Shown piece by piece: positions 33,265 to 44,755 of a stretch of 64,000 bases of DNA; position 1 is the stretch's first letter, and every line of letters starts with the position of its first letter. The notes beneath the pieces were generated by a model, which had not been told where the DNA came from, made no database searches, and saw only the letters and a program-made list of their open reading frames with translations. The translations under genes were made by a program, and so were the position numbers. This DNA is from Arabidopsis thaliana (lineage: Eukaryota; Streptophyta; Magnoliopsida; Brassicales; Brassicaceae): assembly GCF_000001735.4 (NCBI RefSeq), contig NC_003071.7:5015151-5079150 (forward strand), read 5' to 3'.

Positions 33265-34555
33265 TTTAGTAGGACGGTGTATGTTTCGAATTAATAGAAT
33301 ATCACCAGACAATAAACATTCCTAGTTCATCCCGCTCAATGTTCTTGCTATTAGTATTTGCTATGACTTAATTAATATATATCATGAGTTATATAAAGAC
33401 TAGATAAGGCTCACCTAAAAAGACGTGTGTAAGATATAAATTTTATTGTTAGTATTTGAATTTTGATATTTAACTTTATAATATTATGCATTCTATTTTA
33501 TAATAATTTTTATTATATACTTTAATTCTATATACTTAATATTATTGATGATATTTCAATTCTAAATAATAACTCACACACTGTTTCTATATTTTATTTA
33601 GTAATTAATACAAATTTTCATCTTACACATTTAATTGTACAATACAGCTTAACTATTTATTTAATCATAGTAAACTCGATATTAACTCTACACACTTTAT
33701 CTTAAGTGATAACAATTTCATATCATAATTATATCTGATCAAATCTATATCTTAGTTATTACTAAAAATAATTAACAACTAAGAAAATATAATTGATAAA
33801 GATAAACAGAAAAATTCACAAATTAAAATATGTGGAAAAACATGTTCAAAATCTATACTTTATATATTGTGTAATCTCGTATACTAACTTCTCATTAAGT
33901 TTTTGAAAAGTTAATCATATAAACAATTTTCCCAAATAATTTATGTTTTCACTTATTACTACATGATTTAAATTCAAGGAATAAAACATTAGTATAAGTT
34001 TGCATTATCACATCAAAGTATGTGATCCCTTCCATCATATGATGCATTAAATTTGATAGAATAGAACATAAGTATCCAAAAAATTATTTCTTATAAGCTC
34101 ATTAAGTTTTTTTTTTGTGTGTTTTAGCTTAACGAATCAAAACACTATATTACAATGAAAGATACAATTTTATCCAACTAAATTAATATTAAAAAAAATA
34201 TTTTTTATTTTAAACTTCTATGGCCTTTTAAATAGCTATTATTCATACTAAATGATTTTAAAAAAAATTAATACATGCTAAATTTAATTGACCAATAACA
34301 CATATAAAAACAAATTTGTGAATTTTCTTTTTGGTTAAAACAAAAATTAGATATAGACATAAATTAGTATATGTAAATTTGCTTTTTCTTTTTTTTTTTT
34401 ATTTCTTCAAGGGAAAATAACAAAGTTTAAAAAATTTCTGATAGATGTCATTATCTGATTGATAGACTTGTCATGTGACACAATCTTATGAGTTATTAAC
34501 TTTGAAAACCCTACTTTATATAATAAGATTTATTTATATTTCTTTTTAGTGTTTT
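33265..34555. other. AT-rich intergenic DNA
   Basis: Very A/T-rich with dense stops and homopolymer runs. I see no gene, terminal repeat or RNA gene. Confidence 0.5.
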
Positions 34556-35340
34556 TTTTTCGTACCCTGTTTGAAATGTGATGTGGGTGAGGGTGTAGGA
34601 AAGTAAAATTGTATTGAGAGAAGTCGTGTACGTGGATCTCACTCGCGGTGATTTTTCTCTCAACTTTGTTCTTCTTCTGATCACAATTTCCTACACCGGT
34701 GGTCGGATTCTCCATCGATTCCAGCGATGATGAGGGCCCAAAGGCTCATGGTTCTTCATCTGTAACTTGTAACATCTCTCCGGCAAAGCAATCTGACCAT
34801 AATCAAGGGAGTTGTGGATGGAGAAGTGTCTGCCCGACTCCGACGCTAAGAGCTCCACCATCGATGTAGCGATGCGGAGTGGAAGACGGAAATCTAAGTG
34901 AGATCTGAGAGAGGCAAACAGTTAGAATTAGGACCATAAATTCTGAAGGTTTCACGGGATCTCTGTCGATGGGGGAGGTATATTCAGATCTGGTGAAGCT
35001 ATGTCAACGTCGAAGGTCTTTTTTTCTACTCCCTACTGTTTCTCTCTCTCACGGCCGAGCATTAATCTCCTCGTCAAAGGCAAGATCGGATCTCTTCCTC
35101 CTTCTTAAAACGACTCTACGGTGGCGAGATGACAACAGATCTTGGATCACCATCTTGTTCGGCTCGCGTCGTCCAGACTCACCAGATATCTTGTTCTGGC
35201 GAGAATCTACAGTATTGGACGGTGGCTTCGTTCAAGTTCTTTGAGTGGAGATGTGGTGTGGGTGTAAATGAATATTCTCCCATGACAAACAAAATAAATT
35301 TAAAGATAAGAGTACCATTTAAAAAAAAAAATTAGAGAAG
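34556..35340 (+). other. GC-richer island with partial open frames, unassigned
   Basis: Composition rises sharply against its flanks. A 91-codon frame starting MGEVYSDLVKLCQRRRSFFL (34969) is arginine- and serine-rich and not recognisable. The upstream part (34620-34930) has TC-rich leader-like sequence and phrases reading like broken exons. GTGATGTGGGTGAGGGTGTAGG (34577) and GTGGTGTGGGTGTAAATGAA (35253) near the two edges are similar in direct orientation. It could be a captured gene fragment in a transposon or a decayed host gene. Confidence 0.35.
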
Positions 35341-35432
35341 GTAATAGTGTTTTTATTTTTGATTACCCACACATATATAAGTAGCTACATCCATTTTCGC
35401 AAAACGAAACGAAAACAATTTATACTCAAGAT

Positions 35433-36435
35433 CTACGTAGGCTTCAAGTTATGAAACATAGCATCCCATCGTGTGTCATCATCCCTTTTATTGTACTCCA
35501 CATACACACTTGGGCTTGGTGGTCTTCCTTTCAACGGCCCTGATAATCTCAATCGTTCGTTTAAGTTTCCATCTAACTGTCCCGACACAATAGGGCTTCT
35601 ATAAGCTAAAATGAGTCTTTCTTGGACACTTCTATCCAACGGTCCAGATAGGTTCATGCTTCGGTTGCTTACTAACGTCATTTTCTCTTGTATTCCATGG
35701 TTTCGATCCAACGGTCCAGATTTCACAATCCTTTTCCTCTTTATCACAGGTAATCTCTCCACTTGTACCACAGCTTTTTCAGCATTGACTTTATTGTTAT
35801 TACCTGAAAGTTGTTAACTAATTTTGTCAACAAAAACGTTTTAACTAACACCACTTCAACTACAAACCCTAATTATCCAAACATTACTTTAAAAAAAAAA
35901 GTACTTATGGATTTACAAAACTTAGACTTCTTACGTCATTCATAAATGCAATTTTGTTATTGTACAAGAACATATTAGTTTTGTTGTAATTAAATATCTA
36001 TAAAGAAAATCGGGTTGCAATAAGTAGTGATTAGGTGCATTATTATCTTGACCTACCAGTCAAAAAGGCTCCGGTACGGTAGGCAGGCGGCGGCGACTGC
36101 TTCTCCTTGAGCGGTTCAACTACGGCGGTTCCTCCGAGAGAAAGCCACTTGTTTAAGCGATTGCCGACACTTTTGGTTGCCTTGATGACGACAGATATGA
36201 GTTTGGCCGAGACAGGACGATGGTTATAGGAGCTGAGTGCTTGTGTTTCTCTCTTTGAGAGTTTGAGAATCTCTACGCGGTGTTTGGTCACAGTAACACC
36301 AAGTCGCCGGAGAAAGTTGTGGTTGAAAAGGGCGATGTCTTCACCCTGGAGCTTCTTTTGGGCGAATATGAGTCCGTACTCGTAGCTTAGGGTCGGATCA
36401 AGGTCGGTTTTAGACAGCCATGAGAACCAATCCAT
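35433..36435 (-). CDS. SAM (sterile alpha motif) domain protein, two exons
   Basis: Exon 1 is 36435-36057 and exon 2 is 35803-35433, joined across a 253-bp intron with donor ACTG|GTAGGT and acceptor TTTCAG|GT. The join keeps phase (T-G-N-N-N-K-V) and gives 249 residues. Residues 1-60 form a SAM domain starting [20 protein letters not shown], with [20 protein letters not shown] and ILKLSKRE as the last helices. SAM domains mediate protein-protein or RNA interactions. The C-terminal half is basic and has a spaced repeat: SGPLDRN, SGPLDRS, SGQLDGN, SGPLKGR. No signal peptide is visible. It matches, from memory, a small family of plant SAM proteins. Cell location and partners are unknown. The frame is intact, so it is probably an active gene. 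Confidence 0.88.
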
Positions 36436-36456
36436 CGTGTGTGTGTGTGTGTGTGT
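36436..36456 (-). repeat. (CA)n tract directly upstream of the SAM start codon
   Basis: On the coding strand about ten CA repeats end a few bases before the ATG (ACACACACG-ATG), so the tract lies in the probable 5' UTR. Confidence 0.85.
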
Positions 36457-36486
36457 ATCTGATGTTCTGTGAGTTTGGAGGACATT

Positions 36487-36498
36487 TGTATATATATG
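36487..36498 (-). promoter_or_regulatory. Likely TATA box of the SAM gene
   Basis: The minus strand reads CATATATATACAAATG about 55 bases upstream of the start codon, with no other gene between. Confidence 0.5.
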
Positions 36499-36509
36499 TG
36501 TGTTTGCGC

Positions 36510-38975
36510 AATTTATGGGTTATCTTTTGGACTAAATGAATTTACGGGTGCATACATATACATACATGAACATTTTTCTAACCTTTAAATAACACTTAAA
36601 TTGATAACATTTTAGATTTGTTTTGGTCCCCTCTAAGAAAAAAAAAAAATTACAAATCGTCCAAAAGTATCTGTAGTTTTGATTAGTTTCTGGAAAAGAA
36701 GAATTATGAGGTTATTTTTATTTTGTATATGAGGGACACACATAAGGGACAAATAAAGGAGTAACGAAAAATACGGCTTTAGGCTTTCTATATTTCTAAA
36801 GCAATAATGTAGTGGTTGTGACTTAGAGAGATTTCTTTTTCAACCACTCCATTTTCTTAAGTTCTCGGAAAACGAACATGTAATATGGGATGAATTGACA
36901 TCACAGTTTAAAATTATAGTAGTAATTTCTTCCTTTAAACAGAGTGCAAAAAAACGGACCTTACACCAAAACAATAATGCAAAAGAGTAAGAAGCCTAAT
37001 TACATACAACATTGTATTGGTTTTCTTTTGGTATTGAGCATGGTGCCGAATTTAGTTCATATTAAAGATTTTCTCCATGTTGTTATTGAATAATTTTAGC
37101 ATTATTTTTTTTTATAAACTCTATCGGCTGATCCGGTTATTTTCGGTAGAAACGCACCGAAATACTTCAGAGTGGACTTCTTTCCGAAGTACCACCACAC
37201 TATTTGTCCCGAGTTTGGAATGTTTTCCGACTAATGCCAGAGGATAGTCAGGCCACCTGTATTTCTGACTACCAGGTAAACCAATTGGGTCAAGACCCAA
37301 CTGACAGACTTCCCAAACAAATGTGATTTTTGTTTTCAGAGAGGACTGAACTCGGGTCTGAGAATTTCACCCTTTTCTAATCAAGTAGTTCCATACTTTC
37401 CAACTTATAATGAATTTTGACCGAGAACCAAATTATGCAAATCATTTGCTTCCGTCATCAAAATTATGATTCAATATATTTGTTTCTCTTCCAAAAAATT
37501 CTCTAAGATCAACGGATTAAACAACTTCTTTTGTAAGGTACAAGCGAGAATTCATAATATAGTAAAATAACGAAAAAAAAAATCATGTTATTTGGTACTT
37601 TTCGCAATTAACGGACCGCAAGTTTTTATATTGGTTCCATTTAAACATAAATCCTGAAAGACTTTCTATCCAGCTCTTAAAAAACTAACTATAACCCATA
37701 AAACATGGACCACAATGTATAACTAATCAACAAATTAATTTGGTAGAGCAGATGCACAGTAGTCAATGCTCCACTCCCCAATTTATTGGCCGAAAGTGAT
37801 CCATTAAAGTGGTAGCCCCAAGTTGTGGTACCTGTCTTTAACCCAACCTCTACCTATATGCCTCTCTCCTCTCTTTCTCGTTGTCTTCAGCTTCACTTGA
37901 TTTGGTGAATATGCTTCGTTTTAGTCTCTGTCTTTCACATGCTTATCTTGTTATGGGTTCTCTGTATGGGTGGGCATAATAACGTTTCCTGGAAAGAAAA
38001 AAAAAACAAACTGAATTGTAACTAGGTGATTTGGTTCAGTTTTGGTTCTCTTGAAAATCCATTTGGTTATCTTTACTAAAAATAATTCAGTTTCGATTGA
38101 CATGGTTTAGAGCAGTTCATTTTTTGAGATTAGTGGGCTTTCAGGCCCAATGTTAGTGAGATAAGAGATTTTAGTACGTCTCACATTTGGTATTCGCTTC
38201 TGTTATTTTTTTGGGTTTTAGATTTTAAGAACTATATAACTACCAAAATATTTTTGTTAAGATCGGGTTCTTTCAGTTTTGGAGTTTATGATTCATTCGG
38301 ATATTATCGGATATGTTTGGATATTTTAGGTATTTTTGGATTTTTTTTCTGGGTATTGTTTTGATACTCTGGGGATTTTTGGTTATTCGGTTTAAAAAAC
38401 TAATATTATTGTTTAGAGTAAGTTGGAAATATATTCACTTTTCAAAATATAATTGTGAACGTAGTAACTTCACTATTCAATATTAGAGAAAGAGGTCATT
38501 TTGCTTTTTGTGTAATAGGCGGATATCTAATAGCAGTTCGTGTGGGGCAGGGAATAATTTTTGGAAATTACCAGAGAGGGCTTTTAGATTCAATATCTCT
38601 ATCTCTATTTCTTTATTATATATATTTTTTTCTTTCTTTTTAACAACCCCTCCAATCTAATAATTGAAATGCTTATCAATATAACTTTAATTTCTAAACT
38701 AATTCATATACATAAAATTTTATGTATTTTTCTCTATAATTTTATATGCATTTTATTAATAATTTTAATATATTACATACATTTTATCAGTAGTCGATAC
38801 AATTAATTAACTTTTATTTTGTACGCCGCACTGCTGTACTGAGTATACAATATACATGTTTTTGCGCGTATATGGCTAAACGATTTTAATTTGTACATTG
38901 CACTGGCTATGTAGAGTATACAATATACATGTTTGTACAAAGTATACAATATAATTGGGAAAGTAGTCACTTTAC
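36510..38975. other. AT-rich intergenic DNA
   Basis: No gene is supported. A moderately GC-rich patch (37120-37380, containing CCAATTGGGTCAAGACCCAAC) is unassigned. At about 37970-38400 sequence starts GGGTGGGCATAA and then repeats TTCGG/CGGATAT/GGATATTTTAGG phrases, as in degraded hAT-type miniature elements. No ends or target duplication could be fixed. Confidence 0.4.
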
Positions 38976-38979
38976 TATT

Positions 38980-39143
38980 CACAATTTGCAAAGTAGTCAC
39001 TTTTTCACTGTTGATTCGTACACTTTTAGTGTATAGATGTATGTAAATATACACAGCGTACACTTATATTTGTACACTAAAAATATTGTACAGATTCAAG
39101 TGTACGAATCAAATAGTAAAAAATGACTACTTTGCAAATTGTG
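38980..39143. mobile_element. Foldback (MITE-like) inverted repeat
   Basis: The left arm, starting CACAATTTGCAAAGTAGTCA and continuing to GATTCGTACACTT, is matched by the inverse of the right arm with a few mismatches over about 45 bases. The loop of roughly 70 bp contains TGTACACTAAAAATATTGTA. It lies where the second exon of the adjacent DEFL relic would be expected. Confidence 0.75.
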
Positions 39144-39149
39144 AATTGT

Positions 39150-39385
39150 GATTTATAACAAAACCTATTAAACAATAAGTCAATAATCATTACGCTAATA
39201 TTCACAATCATATATAAAAAGGATATAAAAACATATGCATACTTAAGAAAAGTGAGGAGTACGTATGATATTGATAATAAGACATTAATATCAGATGTTC
39301 TATCGGAGCAATGGACAAAAAATACGACTCAGAGGATAGTGAGGAAAATAAGATAAACATTTTCGGAGTAATTAAGTTAATGTTT
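39150..39385 (-). pseudogene. Defensin-like gene relic (exon 1 and intron part)
   Basis: Aligns to the exon 1-intron region of the DEFL gene at 53340-53703. Shared strings are GTTCTATCGGAGCAATG, GAGGATAGTGAGGA, AACATTTTC, and in the intron ATTCACAATCAT and ACATATGCATA. On the coding strand the signal-peptide region is frameshifted (FVLTILL becomes FSSLSSES-like) and the start codon context is lost. Exon 2 with the cysteines is absent, replaced by the foldback element. It shows that at least three DEFL copies once existed in this cluster. Confidence 0.75.
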
Positions 39386-40374
39386 AAAATTAGGATAAAT
39401 TAGAAAAAGTATAACATCTTTTTAATAAATGCATTCATTCGCCATATAACATCCAACTGTAAAAAGGGAAAAACAATCTTGCAATTTACTATTTCCTTCA
39501 GATTATAGTCAAAGAAAATAAAGAGAATCGTTCTTAACTAATTACATTTGATAAACTAGTGTGATATTATTTATTGTTTACACAGATTTTAACATAAAAT
39601 TTCTCTTTCAAAATTTAATCAAAACTTTAAAATAGATCTTACGAAATTTTAATGCTTTTAAATTGAAATTATTTATACGGATAAGATGTATTTTTTTAAT
39701 GAGTCAAATTACTTAACCCTCAATCTATTGATTGATAGGTTATCTTAGAATGGTGGATATGGACCTATTAACCAATCAAAAATCAAGCTCGCATTTAGAA
39801 TTTTCGTCTGGTTGCTTGCATATTTACGTATATATTGAATTTGGTTAATGTCGTAGACCATACTTTCTTATTACCTTGTTAGTAGCCAATATCACTACCG
39901 GATATGTATTATATAAATATTTTATCATTTTATGGGTTAGATCGACCGATGATGGACTCTATTTAAACTGTATATCGTTCGACTAAAATTATTTAAAACT
40001 TTAACTTGTTGTAAAACAGTTTTTTGTAAATATAATTTTATATTTATACACTAAAAATGTCTTAAGCAATTGACTTCGATGTCTTCAAGGACAAAATTAT
40101 AAATATTCAAAAAATTAACTAAAATAACCTGTTTCGTATGGAAAAACTTGATGGATCAGTAATATATTGAGGTAGTAGATTTCAATATTTCTTGTGGTGT
40201 ATATTCTTCTTTTAAGATTTAATTAAGATTACCAGAAAATTGCTCGAGTTTGAACAAAATAACATAGTGTTGGTATTTTTTTGTATTATGCTTTGAGTCT
40301 CTTATACATAATATCAAAAAACAATATGAAAACTTGTTACATTATTGATATAGCAATACATATATTGGATTATA
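39386..40374. repeat. Duplicated DEFL flanking module, copy 1, with AT-rich spacer
   Basis: About 39510-39890 is a direct duplicate of 42158-42569 (shared TTTAAAATAGATCTTACGAA, GGTGGATATGGACCTATT, GTCGTAGACCATACTTTCTT), and in part of 53885-54125. The rest is AT-rich spacer without a gene. Confidence 0.8.
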
Positions 40375-40722
40375 TTATTTTGTCAAACAACAACATACGT
40401 CTTTCGAACCGTCATTAATACATTTACCGTATAGTAAACCGCTTTTAGCTACACAAAACCTCTCGCATTCGTCATTACCTCCCTTACGACATGGATCTGG
40501 TGTATAACATTGTTTATACTCTTGCTTTATTCCAAAACCTATTTTAAAATAACAATTTAACAAATACACGTTCATAAAAAGAGTAAACCAAGTCTATGAT
40601 TTAAAAAATGGAGTGTGTGTGAATAAACTAGTACCTTGGGTATCATCAGAACAATGAACAGAAGATATGACAAAGAGGATAGTGAGAACAAATGGGAGAA
40701 GAATTTTCTTGGTGATAGCCAT
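40375..40722 (-). CDS. Defensin-like (DEFL) secreted cysteine-rich peptide, two exons
   Basis: Exon 1 is 40722-40635 and exon 2 is 40538-40375; the intron has donor CAAG|GTACTAG and acceptor AAAATAG|GT. The protein is 83 residues. A hydrophobic signal peptide (MAITKKILLPFVLTILFVIS) leads to a cleavage region around VHC-SDD. The mature part has the pattern CYTPDPC, EC, ERFC, YGKC and CCC, giving eight cysteines for four disulphides, as in plant defensin-like peptides. Such peptides are secreted and act in defence or reproductive signalling; the target is unknown. The intron after the signal peptide is the family's usual structure. The frame is intact. From memory it resembles Arabidopsis cysteine-rich peptides near At2g12465/At2g12475. 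Confidence 0.9.
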
Positions 40723-40777
40723 TTTTATGATATTATCTTTTGATGTTTAGGTTTATGTAGTACTTTAGATGGGAACA

Positions 40778-40790
40778 AATATATATAGTA
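40778..40790 (-). promoter_or_regulatory. Likely TATA box of the first DEFL gene
   Basis: The coding strand reads ACTATATATATTTG about 60 bases upstream of the start codon. The position suits a short plant 5' UTR. Confidence 0.5.
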
Positions 40791-40794
40791 TTCC

Positions 40795-41280
40795 AAATAT
40801 ATATAAAAGGTATTATTTTTAGTCAAGATTGCAATTAAAAGATAATAAAGATGGTGATTTTATTACTTAATATACAATAAAATCTCTATAAATTAATAAT
40901 GTTGGGACCATATTATTATTTTTAATTTGTATTTATATTAATTTCTATTTAATAATTTATAATGAAAATTAAAAATTTGTTGTAACTGTTAATTGTTTTT
41001 AAAAATATGAGGAAACAATATATTTAAGATGAGTAAAACAATGTGATCTAAATAAAATTATGGTGTGGATGTTATAGATTTTATAGTTTTAGACTTAAAC
41101 ATTTAATATATTGAAGAGAAAACCATTTGTTTCTTACAATGAATAACAAATATAGAATTCACACACACACATATATATATATATATATGTATATAAGAAA
41201 AAGCGATATATATATATATTCAAATTTATAAATAGTGACATCCATTGTTGTATCTGAATGATCTATACGACTATTAAAAA
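40795..41280. other. AT-rich spacer with (AC)n(AT)n microsatellite
   Basis: No gene. At about 41160-41190 an ACACACAC run passes into ATATATAT. The last 60 bases (GATCTATACGACTATTAAAA) match sequence at 58528-58550, part of the duplicated module. Confidence 0.6.
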
Positions 41281-41297
41281 AAAAGCATATTTAAATG

Positions 41298-41816
41298 AGA
41301 AAAATGTCAAAAAATCACGAACTTTCAAATTTAGGACGATTTAGTCTTGAACTTCACGGAAGGCAAATAAATCGTAAAGTTTTTGTTGACTTCGAAATAA
41401 ATGACAAAGTTTTTGTTGACTTGTCATTTAAGTCATGTCATTAGATCGGTTAACATAATTTTTTACGGCGTTAATGTCTCATTTATCTCCTCTGTTAGAA
41501 CAAAACAATGTTGTTTATTGCGGCTCGTTTTGTTTGTTGAAATAAATTTAAACCCTAAATCCCCAAATCGACTTCAATATCTGCGAGTTTGAGGTCAATG
41601 TGGGTCTGTGATTTTGAGATAACGAAATCGATTTGGGGAACGCCGTAAAAAAAATCTGTTAACCTATTTAACGATATGAGTCAAATGGCAAGTAAACAAA
41701 AACTTTGTCATTTATTTCGAAAGCCAAGAAAAACTTTACGATTTATTTGTCTTCCGTGAAGTTCAAGATTAAATCGTCCCAAATTTGAAAGTTCGTGATC
41801 TTTTTGACATTTTTCC
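41298..41816. mobile_element. MULE-like foldback element with long TIRs and 11-bp TSD
   Basis: The left arm begins AGAAAAATGTCAAAAAATCA and the right arm inverse begins GGAAAAATGTCAAAAAGATC. They remain alignable for about 130 bp (CGAACTTTCAAATTT, TTGAACTTCACGGAAG, AAATAAATCGTAAAGTTTTT, GAAATAAATGACAAAGTTTT). Flanks are exact ATATTTAAATG duplications (41287-41297 and 41817-41827). Long TIRs plus a 9-11-bp TSD indicate a non-autonomous Mutator-like element. The 519-bp body has no transposase. Confidence 0.88.
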
Positions 41817-41827
41817 ATATTTAAATG

Positions 41828-42157
41828 GCTTGGAATGGCTTTTTTAGTGGGCCATAGTTTTTTTAGCAATTTCGAATGGGTTGGGGTGGTATAAAACAAT
41901 TTTGATTTTAATCGTTAGAAACTGTTACGTTTGTGGATGGTTGTGGTAGAATCAATCAAGCTTTAACACTACGTAGGAATTTTGAATACATATCACAGCG
42001 CTATAAGCAAATAAATATTTTCACAAGATTGATAGCGGGTCTGATCATAGTAACAATGAAAACAAAGACGAAACCAGAGTTAAAAAGAGAAGAAGACTAA
42101 TGACCTTAATACCCAAAGACGTAACCGAATCTCACCTGCCTGATAGTCGTTGCTCAA
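41828..42157. other. Spacer, nothing identified
   Basis: No gene or repeat is supported, apart from continuity with the DEFL flanking module on both sides. Confidence 0.4.
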
Positions 42158-42569
42158 TAATTTATTGTTTACACATAGTTTAACATAAAATTGTTCTTAA
42201 GAAATTTAATAAAATTGTAGACACTATTCCTCCTAATTGGGTAACCAATCATAGAGATATTATTTTTTAATTAATGTGTGGTTGAAAAAAAAAAAAGAAA
42301 TTTAATAAAAAAAACTTTAAAATAGATCTTACGAAAGTTGTATGCTTTTAAATTGAAATTATTTATAGGGCTAAGATGTATTGTTTTTTATATAGGTAAA
42401 TTACTTAGCCCTCAATCTATTAATTGATAGGTTGTCTTAGAAAGGTGGATATGGACCTATTCAACAATCAAATCAAGCTCGCATTTAGATGTTTCGTCTA
42501 ATCGCTTGCATATTTACGTATATATTGGATTTGGTTAATGTCGTAGACCATACTTTCTTATTACGTTGT
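42158..42569. repeat. Duplicated DEFL flanking module, copy 2
   Basis: A direct duplicate of about 39560-39890. It carries an extra 82-bp retroposed insert (42215-42296) and is cut at 42570 by a gypsy LTR. The match runs exactly to the base before the LTR terminal TG, so the LTR inserted after duplication. Confidence 0.85.
42215..42296 (+). mobile_element. Short retroposed insert with A12 tail and 14-bp TSD
   Basis: An 82-bp sequence ending in twelve A bases is flanked by exact GAAATTTAATAAAA copies (42201-42214 and 42297-42310). It is missing from the duplicate copy near 39600, which shows the empty site. A poly(A) end and a long TSD mean LINE-machinery insertion of a truncated RNA; the source transcript is unknown. 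Confidence 0.88.
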
Positions 42570-43701
42570 TGAAACAACCCGCTTCAATTTTTTTAAATCA
42601 TAATTAAATATTTCCATAAATACTTAATTAAATCAACCAATAAAACAACGCTAACTCGCAAGTTAAAAATACTATCCTAACATGAATAAATAAATAATTT
42701 GACGAACAAAACCAAGAATGACTAACAATCCTAACACGAACCTAACCGGGTTCCAATAACTAAAATAAAAAAAAAGAAATACAACCAAACGAGTTCCTAA
42801 ATCATCCTCTCTTCCTAGCTAGGATGCCATGATCACACTTTATCTTTACCTACACTATAAAGAAAGAAATGCGTAAGTATTATCATAAATACCTAGTGAG
42901 TCGATACTCCCATCTACGGCTATACACACAAGCAATAAACGGTATAACTACAAAATAAAATATATAAAAAACCCAGTCATTGAACAGTTCACCCAAAAAC
43001 ACATTCACCATACCTACATATCATCACACAAAACAAGTCATATAACCCAATCGCATAGATAAGCTCATGGTCACGCACTCACCTTAACAAGCTGATTATA
43101 ACAACAATTATAACTAGGAGAGACTCTCCTTGCGTCTGAAACAGTCCAGAAACGTCCTACAACAAGTCACACAACCAAAAGCAACCTTGAAGCAATCTGG
43201 ACATAAAAATCAAAAACAAACAGTGTCAAAGACGAAACCCTAAAATAGAAACTAATTGTTAACTATCAAATCCCTCCGATGAAACGCTATCCTTAGACGT
43301 CACAAAGCTTCCCACAAACTCTTGTGCCGATCAGAAACCAGACAAGACCACGATCTCAGTTACAATCCCCACTGGTCCTAACTCGCGTCTGAGAAAATGT
43401 GTCTCACGAAACTGCGAATAACTCAACGAGTTTAAATCCAAATCCACTTCTGTACAATGGAGAATGACGATGAATGACTTGGGAATAACTCTACTAAATT
43501 TCGTTACCTTTGACAACGATTTGATATGTCCTAATTTCGAGTTTTGGTGCTTAAATGTTTCCTCCCAAACCCTAACGATTCTGGTCCTTCTCCATCTCTC
43601 ACTTTTTATAAGCGCACTATAGGGTTTCCATTAACCCAACCGATTAAACCGTGCAATTTAAATACAAACCATAACCGATTTTCCGGTTCACGGGCGTTAC
43701 A
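42570..43701 (-). mobile_element. Gypsy LTR (3' LTR of a minus-strand element)
   Basis: On the minus strand it begins TGTAACGCCCGTGAACCGG and ends GCGGGTTGTTTCA (1132 bp), preceded by the purine-rich GTAGGAGAGAAT. GCTTATAAAAAGTGAG near 43601-43616 is a likely LTR TATA box. A TGTAACGCCC start is common in plant chromovirus-type gypsy LTRs. A mate LTR was not found, so it is either a 3' remnant or the partner has decayed. Confidence 0.7.
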
Positions 43702-44755
43702 ATTCTCTCCTACTGACATAGATTCGTCCTCGAATCTAGCTTCACCCTTCCACTCCGAAGAACTCCATGCAACCGTCACTATGGTCCGCACTCCCTCCAA
43801 CTCGACCCCTCTAGGTCTCTCTATCGAGTCGATATACTCACGATTTACTAGTCATTGTTGCTCACAACTCTATCTCCACTCTCAGACTGCAGTCTGCAAG
43901 CATAAACCATCACTCTCAGGCCTCGGCCTACGGTATCTCGGGTATCACACGTATTATCTTCCCCACTCAAAGTCAAACCCTGAGTTGTGCCGGCTCACTC
44001 TCAGCCACAAAGTCATCGAGTTACGACACTTGGAGAAAATGATACCTCAAAACTCGCTCTCGGGTCGTCACCCTAAGCGCGCTCTCAGATCGTCCCCCGA
44101 AGCCACAGTACCCCTCGCACTCTAAAGACACCAAGTCCCTCGAGTTACCGGTACCTCAGGAGCATACCACGCTCCTCACGAGTCGTTGGGACCCTCATGT
44201 CCCTCGAGCAAACAATACTAAACGCTTCCGAGCATATCTCCAGACTCTCTCATGGATTCGCGTATGACACCTTTATGCCTCACCATCCATCATATCCACT
44301 CGGGAATATCCTTATGACCAACTCCCAGCCATCTCGTAAACACACATCTCTCATAGGTTGTTTACTCAAACTTTCCAAAAATAGACATGTCCTTTCTTGG
44401 AAACATTCTATTTTTAGAAACCGTATAACACATTCTTAAATAAGACAACTCAAGTCAAACCCAAGAAAAATACTCATCTTATTAATCATCAACTGTCATG
44501 ATCGTTACAACTCCAAACGAAAATACAAATGAAAGAGAAATAAGAACAACAACTTAAAAGCTCAAAAACTCAACAACTCTGAAACTGGAAACCAAGGATA
44601 GGCAAACTCAAGCAGTAACCTGCTTCTCGAACAGATCTCACATGAGTCGATATGAAGGTCATGAAGGCTTTGCAAACACCACAAAACACAATGCAATTCC
44701 GCCGAGATTCTATTCACCATTGGGAGGCATCACCTACATGATTCAAAATAATTAT
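43702..44755 (-). mobile_element. Gypsy 3' internal remnant beside the LTR
   Basis: The minus strand just before the LTR reads KGEARFEDESMSVGENCN, like the end of a gypsy pol/UTR. Further away only GC-rich phrases rich in CGAG/CTCGAG strings are visible. A 193-codon plus-strand frame (43544-44125) spans the LTR boundary and is considered chance. Confidence 0.5.

Noticed and set aside
37120..37380. GC-richer patch with CCAATTGGGTCAAGACCCAAC as a possible gene or RNA
   Set aside because: No open frame, no terminal repeats and no RNA fold that I could support; left as unassigned spacer.
38803..39063. 86-codon frame rich in Tyr, Ile and His
   Set aside because: It is created by TATACA/GTACA repeats in and beside the foldback element.
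43544..44125. 193-codon plus-strand open frame
   Set aside because: It spans the boundary between a minus-strand gypsy LTR and its internal region, and has no domain or codon-level support.
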